Below, in pieces: positions 1 through 5,101 of a stretch of DNA of 6,099 nucleotides. Position 1 is the first letter of the stretch. Each line of letters opens with the position of its first letter. Under the pieces are notes generated by a model. The model was not told the DNA's origin and ran no database searches. It saw only the letters and a list, made by a program, of their open reading frames with translations. The position numbers and the translations under genes are program-made. This DNA is from Alcaligenaceae bacterium (lineage in GTDB: Bacteria; Pseudomonadota; Gammaproteobacteria; Burkholderiales; Burkholderiaceae_B). The DNA lies in contig CANCRX010000135.1 of the NCBI GenBank assembly GCA_947380655.1, forward strand, positions 1-6,099, given 5' to 3'.

Positions 1-87
1 AACCTGAGCGAGTGCTACGCCCCGAACCGTTACCAGATTGACCGCCTCAAGCTTGAACTCGCGACCGAACTTTCTTCTTGTAACCAT
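1..87 (-). CDS. IS3-family transposase OrfA, N-terminal 29 residues (partial)
   Basis: OrfA of IS3 elements is the small helix-turn-helix DNA-binding protein that, by programmed frameshift with OrfB, forms the OrfAB transposase recognising the IS ends. Only codons 1-29 are present. They begin MVTRRKFGREFKLEAVNLV and continue to ...GVALAQV, matching the start of the HTH_Tnp_1-type helix-turn-helix: a basic RRKF...EFK.EAV.LV opening, then the G-V-..-AQ helix. The ATG (87-85) is preceded by GGAGGT at 98-93 with a 5-base spacer, an excellent ribosome binding site that fixes the start. The gene points away from the interrupted sulfatase. The family assignment is firm even from this short piece; the specific IS is not identifiable. 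Confidence 0.85.
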   Translation of the reverse strand, partial: MVTRRKFGREFKLEAVNLVTVRGVALAQV

Positions 88-110
88 GAAACACCTCCGA
101 TTTCATTAAA

Positions 111-126
111 ACACTTAACAAAGTGT
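111..126. other. Small perfect hairpin in the IS leader
   Basis: ACACTT (111-116), loop AACA (117-120), AAGTGT (121-126): a perfect 6-bp stem with a 4-base loop. It overlaps the inner end of the terminal repeat and lies 12 bases upstream of the orfA Shine-Dalgarno. It does not cover the ribosome binding site. In other IS families, end-proximal stems limit transposase expression from transcripts entering from outside; applying that here is inference. A short AT-rich stem may also be chance. Confidence 0.4.
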
Positions 127-148
127 CTTTGAAACCGGGTACAGCTCA
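123..148 (-). repeat. Terminal inverted repeat of the IS
   Basis: Read from 148 leftward the sequence begins TGAGCTGTACCCGGTTTC and continues to the GACAC at about 123. A TGA start and a C/G-rich block followed by a GACAC-like motif are typical of IS3-family left ends. The inner boundary is approximate because the matching right-end repeat is not in the window. Confidence 0.7.
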
Positions 149-1719
149 AGCGTCCAGTCGTAGCTGTCGTCTACTCACACTCTCACGGTGATCACTTTGG
201 CGGTGTCAGGGGCGTGGTTGATGAGGCTGATGTTAAAAGCGGAAAAGTACAAATCCTCGCGCCAAGCGGATTCATGGAGCATGCGATCTCCGAAAACGTA
301 TACGCAGGTAATGCGATGACACGTCGCATGTATTTCCAGTACGGCGTATTGTTGCCACGCAGTCCCTTCGGTCATGTTGATCAGTCAATCGGAAAAAATA
401 CCGCTGCAGGCAACCTGGGCATGATCGAACCTACGCGTTATGTTGCTAAAGATTTTGAAACCATCACAATTGATGGCGTCAAAATGGAATTTCAAAATAC
501 ACCAGGCACCGAAGCACCGGCAGAGATGAATACCTATTTCCCGGAACTCAAGGCGTTTTGGGCAGCCGAAAACATTACCGGTACGATTCATAATATCTAT
601 ACTTTACGTGGTGCGTTGGTTCGCGATGCACTGTCATGGTCTAAACACATCAACACCGCTCTTTATCGCTATGGTCAAAATGTAGAGGTGTTATTTGCTT
701 CCCACTCCTGGCCACGCTGGGGCAACGACCGTATTCAGGAAATCATGCGCACCCAGCGCGATACCTATGCACACTTGAATAATGAAGTACTCCATCATGC
801 AAATCAGGGTGTCACCATTAATGAAATTCATAACGTCTACAAGCTGCCTGAGAGTTTGCAAAAGCAGTGGGCAGCGCACAGCTACCACGGCTCTGAAGAG
901 CACAACAGCCGTGCGGTCATCAATCGCTATCTTGGTTACTGGGATGCAAATCCCGCAACACTCATTCCCTTATCCCCGCGTGATTCGGCTCCACTCTATG
1001 TAGAAATGATGGGGGGCTCTACAAAAATCCTGGCTAAAGGTCAGGAACTTTATGCCGCTGGAAAATATCGCGAGGCGATGGAGATTCTGAACAAATTAGT
1101 CTATGCTGAACCTGACAACGCACAGGCGAAAGACTTACTAGCCGATGTGTTTGAGCAAATCGGTTACCAAAAAGAAAGTCCAAGTGTTCGTAACAGCTTT
1201 CTGGGTGCAGCCTACGAATTGCGTCATGGCATGCCGGCGGGTGCCTCGCCGAAATCAAGTGGACCTGATTTGATTAAAGCAATGTCTACGGAGCTCTGGC
1301 TGAACTCACTTGCAATCAGTATGGATAGCAAGAAAGCTGCTGGGATGAAATTTATTATTAATCTGTTGACACCGGATAATGGTGAAAAATTTGTGATTGA
1401 ACTGAATCACTCCGCGCTGACAAACATTAAAGGTCAGCAAGCACAACAAGCGGACTTGACAATCACGTTGAACCGGGTTGATCTGGAACAGGTCATGGGT
1501 GGTCAGACTACGTTTGAGGCCTTAATCAAAGCGGGCAAAGCGAACTTTGCTGGCGATCGTAAACCCTTCGATCAGCTGCGTAGTGTGCTGACACGATTTA
1601 CTCCAGATTTTGAAATGATGCCCGGCACCAAGCCTAAAACCGAACCTAAAGAGAAAACTGTACCCGCCGCGGTCAAAGATCCGTTTGAGGTCAATGAACT
1701 CGCAGACCCTGCCGGTTAA
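149..1719 (+). pseudogene. Alkyl/aryl-sulfatase (SdsA1/YjcS class, metallo-beta-lactamase fold), 5' end cut off by IS
   Basis: This family hydrolyses primary alkyl sulfates such as dodecyl sulfate to alcohol plus sulfate with a two-zinc centre, usually in the periplasm. The coding frame is open from 149 to the TAA at 1717-1719. Translation shows RPVVAVVYSHSHGDHFGG, which carries the HxHxDH zinc motif at 181-198. Counting from the GTG at 214 as residue 1, further ligands are Glu100, Glu119 and His164 (in ASHSWPRWG). All of these sit exactly 180 below the SdsA1 ligand numbers as I recall them (His169, His171, Asp173, His174, Glu280, Glu299, His344). An alkylsulfatase dimerisation region follows (about 175-340), then an SCP2-like C-terminal domain (about 355-465) and a Pro/Lys-rich tail. 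About 160 N-terminal residues are missing. No ATG lies between the in-frame stop at 130-132 and the zinc motif. The first start-like codon (GTG 214) lies after the motif and has no well-spaced ribosome binding site. Probably non-functional. Confidence 0.88.
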
Positions 1720-2340
1720 TCACTGCAGAGCCAAGGTCTCGAATACTTTAAATGTCAGCAATGAGGAATCATCCGGCCCACTGAAAGTGACGTACTCAAG
1801 CGTCATTAAATCAGAGGACTGGATCTCAAAAAGCATGCTGCTCCCACCAGCATAATCGACAGACTCTTTACCAAAGAGGTTGTCGCTGATGGTCAACCAA
1901 TAGCTTGATGCGGTGGCTGGGGCAAACAACTCGACGATACGGGTCGCACCACCCACAAGTTCTCCACTTCTATCAAATATTGCACGTTTAAAAAGACAAA
2001 TCTTATCGCCTGCGCTGAGCAACTCAGGAAATTCGGCTAAGCGTTCCCCTACCGCACCGCGCTCTCCCAAGGTATTGAGCGTCTCAACGGTTTCAAGTTT
2101 GTCGTTGAGGCGCTCTACGTTCAAGCCCTCTTCTTTCTCGCGATCAAGCGTGATGCCAAAGGGAGACTGCAGGGTTTGATAAGTCTGACCTTTATCATTT
2201 GTTTCATTGACCAAAAAACGTTTTAACCACATTTCTCCCGTACTTTGATCATCACGACCTGTAACAGGCTGATAGCGCAAGTTGTAAAGCGCAGAGGTTT
2301 TTAAAAATTGTGTATAGGCTTTGGAGAAATGTAGTTGCAT
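1720..2340 (-). CDS. Hypothetical protein, 206 residues, unrecognised
   Basis: I do not recognise the family. The product looks soluble and cytoplasmic: no signal peptide and no hydrophobic segment long enough to span a membrane. It has a charged, probably helical stretch at about residues 68-105 (many Glu, Arg, Leu), followed by a likely beta-rich C-terminal half (about 112-206). The stretch KRAIFDRSGELVGGATRIVE faintly recalls ligand-binding domains of the chorismate-lyase/UTRA fold; this is too weak to name. The ATG follows the TAA of the upstream binding-protein gene by 5 bases and has no clear Shine-Dalgarno, so translation is probably coupled. Met37 (2232) has a GGGAG before it, but the spacing is only 2 bases. 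It is the last gene of the SDR-Bug operon, so a role in the same pathway is plausible but unproven. Its TGA directly abuts the TAA of the converging sulfatase remnant. Confidence 0.65.
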   Translation of the reverse strand: MQLHFSKAYTQFLKTSALYNLRYQPVTGRDDQSTGEMWLKRFLVNETNDKGQTYQTLQSPFGITLDREKEEGLNVERLNDKLETVETLNTLGERGAVGERLAEFPELLSAGDKICLFKRAIFDRSGELVGGATRIVELFAPATASSYWLTISDNLFGKESVDYAGGSSMLFEIQSSDLMTLEYVTFSGPDDSSLLTFKVFETLALQ

Positions 2341-2345
2341 CGCAG

Positions 2346-3314
2346 TTACTGTTTCAAATCCAGATTCTTTTGGGCGTCAGAGAACAATTTTTTCTGGCTG
2401 GTTAAATACTCAGCATACTCATTAGGTGGCAACAGTTTAATCTCTGCACCAAACCCACCCAGGTTTTCTCCAATCTGACCTTGATATTTATCAGTTGCCT
2501 TTTTGGCCGCCTGATAGATGGCGTCTATCACCTCGGGGGGTGTACCCGCTGGTGCTGAAATGCCGTAATAGCCAGGGCTGGCGATTTTATAACCAAGCTC
2601 TTTAAACGTAGGCACATCGGGGAACGCTTTCAAGCGATTCACGCCAAACGTTGCCAGAGGACGTAATGTCCCCGCACGAATATGGGCGAGCGCAGGCGCG
2701 ACAGCAGAAGAAGTCATTTCCACATGCTTACCAAGCAATGCCGTCACAGCAGGACCACTCCCCTTTTCTGGAATATGCGTCCACTGCACACCTGCTTCAT
2801 TAGCAAAAATCTCGGCTAACAAATGTGTGACACCCATCGCACCGGAAGTAGTGAAATTAATTTTCTTCGGATTCTGTTTCGAATATTCGATCAGTTCTTT
2901 CAAGTTTTTCCATGGGGAGTCTGCTCTGACTAGCAGCATAAACCCACCCTCCGATAGCGAAGCAATCGGTGCAAACGATTCCGTGGTGTATTTAACTTCC
3001 TTGTTGAACAATGGCACGACCACAATCGATCCCTGAGAGGTACCGACCAGCGTATAACCGTCGGGTTTGCTGGTTGCCACCATGCCAGCACCGACACCAC
3101 CACCCGCACCCGCTTTATACGTCAGCAACACCGGCTGTCCGAGAAACTCACCCATTTTGTCTAGAAACGGACGCAACATATTGTCTGTGTCACCCGGTGC
3201 AAATGGGATTACCACCTGGACTGATTTTGTCGGAAATGGTTCTGCTGACTGTGCTGGCAATGCGAACAGCCCAGCAATTAAAGTCATCGCTGCAGCCAGT
3301 AATATTTTTTTCAT
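2346..3314 (-). CDS. Bug/TctC-family periplasmic solute-binding protein
   Basis: A 322-residue extracytoplasmic binding protein of the tripartite tricarboxylate transporter (TctC/Bug) family, which captures organic anions such as carboxylates in the periplasm. The signal peptide is clear: MKK, a hydrophobic core, then LPAQS-A with cleavage near 23/24. The mature protein shows the Bug pattern: the first strand and ligand loop IPFAPGDTDNMLR (36-48), KAGAGGGVGAGMVA (67-80), PDGYTL (84-89), the second ligand-side loop TTSGAMGVTHLLAE (155-168), the AG.LRPLA.F motif (214-223), DVPTFKELGY (233-242) and APAGTPPEV (254-262). The first loop is one residue shorter than the usual PGGxxD. GGAGA (3324-3320) precedes the ATG with a 5-base spacer. 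It lies 41 bases downstream of the SDR and 5 bases upstream of the hypothetical gene, implying one transcript. No TctA/TctB membrane subunits are present, as is common for Bug proteins. The ligand cannot be read from the sequence. Confidence 0.93.
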   Translation of the reverse strand: MKKILLAAAMTLIAGLFALPAQSAEPFPTKSVQVVIPFAPGDTDNMLRPFLDKMGEFLGQPVLLTYKAGAGGGVGAGMVATSKPDGYTLVGTSQGSIVVVPLFNKEVKYTTESFAPIASLSEGGFMLLVRADSPWKNLKELIEYSKQNPKKINFTTSGAMGVTHLLAEIFANEAGVQWTHIPEKGSGPAVTALLGKHVEMTSSAVAPALAHIRAGTLRPLATFGVNRLKAFPDVPTFKELGYKIASPGYYGISAPAGTPPEVIDAIYQAAKKATDKYQGQIGENLGGFGAEIKLLPPNEYAEYLTSQKKLFSDAQKNLDLKQ

Positions 3315-3355
3315 GTTTGTCTCCGAATTTATAAAGTGATGAAGTCAATGAGTGA

Positions 3356-4165
3356 TCAGTCGCATTTTGCCGTCATGCCACCATCAACGATCAGTTCCGT
3401 ACCGGTAATGAATCGTGCTTCATCCGAGGCTAAGAACAACGCTGCATTGGCGGTATCTCGTCCATCCCCTGTAAATGGCATAGGAATCCGCGCTTGTCGT
3501 TTTTTAAGGAGAGTTTCGATATCACCACCGCTTTGTGTATTGGCCAGGACGGCATCAACGAGCGGCGTGTGTAACTGACCGGGCAAGATGGAGTTAATCC
3601 TGATGCCTTTCTTTGCATACTCAACAGCCACAACACGCCCAAACTGTATCACTCCAGCCTTGGATACAGCATAGCCAACTTGAGGAGCACCGCTAAAACG
3701 GATACCCGAGATCGATGCAATATTTACAATCGCACCCGCACCCTTTGCTTCCATGATCGGGATCGCATATTTACAGGTCAAAAATACTGACTTGAGATTC
3801 AGGTCGATCTGAGAATCAAACGCCTCTTCACTCAGCGCAACAGGTCCGCCTGGTGCAGGTCCGCCTACGTTGTTTATGAGGATATCCACAGTGCCGTATT
3901 TTGCGACACAGGCGTCGATTAACTCTGCCACAGCGGAACTGTTCGTGACATCAGCAACATGGGGTGTAAATTCACCGCCAAACTCGCGAATCATGTCCTG
4001 AGTTTCGGTCATTGCAGCGGGATTAATATCGACAGCAAAGACTTTAGCGCCCTCCTGTGCAAATCGCACGGAAATCGCTCGACCATTTCCCCAGCCGGGA
4101 CCGACACAGCCAGCACCAGTGACGATTACAACCTTGTCCTTAACTCTTAACGCAGGGGTATACAT
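3356..4165 (-). CDS. Short-chain dehydrogenase/reductase (classical SDR)
   Basis: A 269-residue NAD(P)-dependent oxidoreductase of the classical SDR family, acting in the cytoplasm on an alcohol or carbonyl group. Residues from the chosen start: nucleotide-binding glycine motif TGAGCVGPGWGNG (16-28, longer than the usual TGxxxGxG), Asp46 at the end of strand 2 (favours NAD over NADP), ADVT (71-74), NNVGG (98-102), and a catalytic tetrad Asn123, Ser151, Tyr165, Lys169 (YAVSK). The family-typical PG..HTP segment (195-201) and C-terminal VDGG follow. The frame stays open upstream to an ATG at 4258, but I start at 4165: GGAAGA at 4176-4171 gives a 5-base spacer, and the extra 31 residues resemble no SDR and overlap the promoter region. 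It is the first gene of the leftward operon and probably processes an intermediate of the pathway served by its neighbours. The substrate is unknown. Confidence 0.92.
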   Translation of the reverse strand: MYTPALRVKDKVVIVTGAGCVGPGWGNGRAISVRFAQEGAKVFAVDINPAAMTETQDMIREFGGEFTPHVADVTNSSAVAELIDACVAKYGTVDILINNVGGPAPGGPVALSEEAFDSQIDLNLKSVFLTCKYAIPIMEAKGAGAIVNIASISGIRFSGAPQVGYAVSKAGVIQFGRVVAVEYAKKGIRINSILPGQLHTPLVDAVLANTQSGGDIETLLKKRQARIPMPFTGDGRDTANAALFLASDEARFITGTELIVDGGMTAKCD

Positions 4166-4170
4166 ACATG

Positions 4171-4176
4171 TCTTCC
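4171..4176 (-). promoter_or_regulatory. Ribosome binding site deciding the SDR start
   Basis: Minus-strand GGAAGA, 5 bases before the ATG at 4165-4163. This favours the 269-residue product over the longer frame beginning at 4258, which would run through the divergent promoter region. Confidence 0.6.
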
Positions 4177-4187
4177 GGTTTATTTTA

Positions 4188-4216
4188 TTGTGAAATTTCT
4201 CTATGCAACATATTAG
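4188..4216 (+). promoter_or_regulatory. Candidate sigma-70 promoter for the dioxygenase operon
   Basis: On the plus strand, TTGTGA (4188-4193), a 17-base spacer and TATTAG (4211-4216), each matching consensus at 4 of 6 positions. Transcription would start near 4223, about 54 bases before the ATG at 4277. Its footprint would lie next to that of the leftward candidate. Weak evidence. Confidence 0.28.
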
Positions 4217-4228
4217 CCACAAAGTAAG

Positions 4229-4258
4229 ATTAAATGCATAAAAAGTCGCCCATAACAA
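4229..4258 (-). promoter_or_regulatory. Candidate sigma-70 promoter for the SDR operon
   Basis: On the minus strand, TTGTTA (4258-4253, 4 of 6 matches to TTGACA), an 18-base spacer and TTTAAT (4234-4229, 5 of 6 matches to TATAAT). This would start transcription near 4222, giving a leader of about 55 bases to the ATG at 4165. It is the best-scoring pair I found in the gap by eye; AT-rich DNA gives chance matches. Confidence 0.4.
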
Positions 4259-4276
4259 TATAGCAATGAGACAAGT

Positions 4277-5101
4277 ATGGAAATCGTAAAATTAACAGGT
4301 CAAATCGGGGCAGAAATCCTTGGTGTGGATCTTTCAAAGGACTTATCCACAGCAGTTATTTCAGACATTCGTCAGGCCTTACTCGACAATCTGGTCATTT
4401 TTTTCAGAGATCAAAAACTGACGCCCGAGCAGCAGATTGACTTTGCAGAGCGTTTTGGGCCCATCAGCAAATCCCCTGTTTATAAAACACTGGATTCTCA
4501 TCCGCAAATTATGCCCGTCGTGAAAGAAATCACTGACAAAGATGTGATTGGCGACACCTGGCATACGGATGAAACGTTTCAGGCGACACCACCTCTTGGC
4601 TCCATACTGTATGCACGAGAAATCCCACCTGTCGGTGGAGATACATTATTTGCGAACTTGTATTTGGCTTACGAACGTCTTTCACCTGAGCTAAAAAAGC
4701 AACTGGAAAGCCTGAGAGCAATTCATACGAGTGATTTTTTAAACGCCAATGCTCAAATGCGAAACAGCACGCGCTCCACTAAATTACGTGACGATGTTGG
4801 CAAGATCAATACCTCTCATCCAGTCATTCGTACTCACGAAGAGACGGGTAGAAAACTACTCTTTGTAAACCAGCCCTTCACTTTTTGTTTTGACGGCATG
4901 AGCAGAGAGGAAAGTTTGCCGTTGCTCCAGTACTTGTTCCAGCAGAGCTCAAAACCAGAACTCACGTGCAGGTTCCGGTGGCAACCAGGTTCCATGGCAT
5001 TTTGGGATAACCGTTGCACCATGCATTATGCGATCAATGATTACCCCGGATATCGTCGCGAGATGCATCGCATCACTATTCAAGGCACGGTGCCAGTATG
5101 A
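4277..5101 (+). CDS. TauD/TfdA-family Fe(II)/2-oxoglutarate-dependent dioxygenase
   Basis: A 274-residue non-haem iron enzyme that couples oxidative decarboxylation of 2-oxoglutarate to hydroxylation of an organic substrate, often releasing sulfite, sulfate or a phenol. Visible residues: iron ligands His96 and Asp98 (WHTDETF) and His250 (WDNRCTMHYA); 2-oxoglutarate ligands Thr123 (GGDTLFAN) and Arg261; and Arg265, equivalent to the substrate-anion Arg270 of TauD. The length and the HPV.RTH..TG...LFVN block (181-198) fit the family (E. coli TauD is 283 residues). Compared with TauD as I recall it, sulfonate-contacting His70 becomes Ser66, amine-contacting Asn95 aligns near Gly92, and Tyr73 is kept as Tyr69. 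Taurine is therefore an unlikely substrate; another anionic compound is likelier. GAGA, 5 bases before the ATG, is the probable ribosome binding site. It is first in a rightward operon and overlaps the next gene by 4 bases. Confidence 0.93.
   Translation: MEIVKLTGQIGAEILGVDLSKDLSTAVISDIRQALLDNLVIFFRDQKLTPEQQIDFAERFGPISKSPVYKTLDSHPQIMPVVKEITDKDVIGDTWHTDETFQATPPLGSILYAREIPPVGGDTLFANLYLAYERLSPELKKQLESLRAIHTSDFLNANAQMRNSTRSTKLRDDVGKINTSHPVIRTHEETGRKLLFVNQPFTFCFDGMSREESLPLLQYLFQQSSKPELTCRFRWQPGSMAFWDNRCTMHYAINDYPGYRREMHRITIQGTVPV

Larger units (their letters stand above)
1..148 (-). mobile_element. IS3-family insertion sequence, orfA-proximal end (partial)
   Basis: The outer end of an insertion sequence whose remainder lies left of the window. 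Read on the minus strand from 148, it begins with a TGA-starting terminal repeat, then an AT-rich leader, a GGAGGT ribosome binding site and the start of an IS3-type orfA. This order (terminal repeat, short leader, orfA) is the standard left-end layout of IS3-family elements. The junction at 148/149 is placed where the terminal TGA of the repeat meets sequence that continues in frame as an alkylsulfatase. The target duplication, expected to be about 3-4 bp and to begin at 149, cannot be confirmed because the other end is outside the window. The subgroup cannot be assigned from one end. Confidence 0.85.
4166..4276. promoter_or_regulatory. Divergent promoter region between the SDR and dioxygenase operons
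   Basis: A 111-bp AT-rich gap separates two head-to-head start codons. It must supply promoters for both operons unless one is read through from outside. It contains small palindromes (GAAATTTC at 4192-4199, ATGCAT at 4234-4239), too short to call operators. No LysR, GntR or other regulator gene is beside it, so the controlling protein is probably encoded elsewhere. The shared region suggests co-regulation of both operons (inference). Confidence 0.65.

Noticed and set aside
115..145. Outward promoter from the IS end driving the sulfatase remnant
   Set aside because: TTAACA at 115-120 is a good -35-like element, but no plausible -10 sits 16-18 bases downstream (GGGTAC, GGTACA, GTACAG).
214..216. 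GTG as a genuine start of a 501-residue sulfatase
   Set aside because: It lies after the zinc motif HxHxDH, and the nearest purine-rich stretch (AGGGGC) directly abuts the codon. The family-specific sequence continues upstream to 149.
2512..2530. Perfect 7-bp inverted repeat (TGATAGA, 5-base loop, TCTATCA)
   Set aside because: It lies inside the Bug coding sequence in ordinary codons, with no T-run, far from any gene end. Probably chance.
3011..3339. Plus-strand frames opposite the Bug signal-peptide end (3011-3334 and 3067-3339)
   Set aside because: They are antisense to a well-supported gene, have no recognisable motif or ribosome binding site, and look like products of codon bias.
3841..3866. 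Two copies of CAGGTCCGCCT at a 15-base period
   Set aside because: They encode GGPAPGGP just after the SDR NNVGG motif. Gly/Pro-rich sequence is common there in SDRs, so this is explained by coding.
4166..4258. In-frame N-terminal extension of the SDR, with an ATG at 4258
   Set aside because: The added residues are hydrophobic/basic, resemble no SDR N-terminus, and would run through the divergent promoter region. A good Shine-Dalgarno precedes the ATG at 4165.
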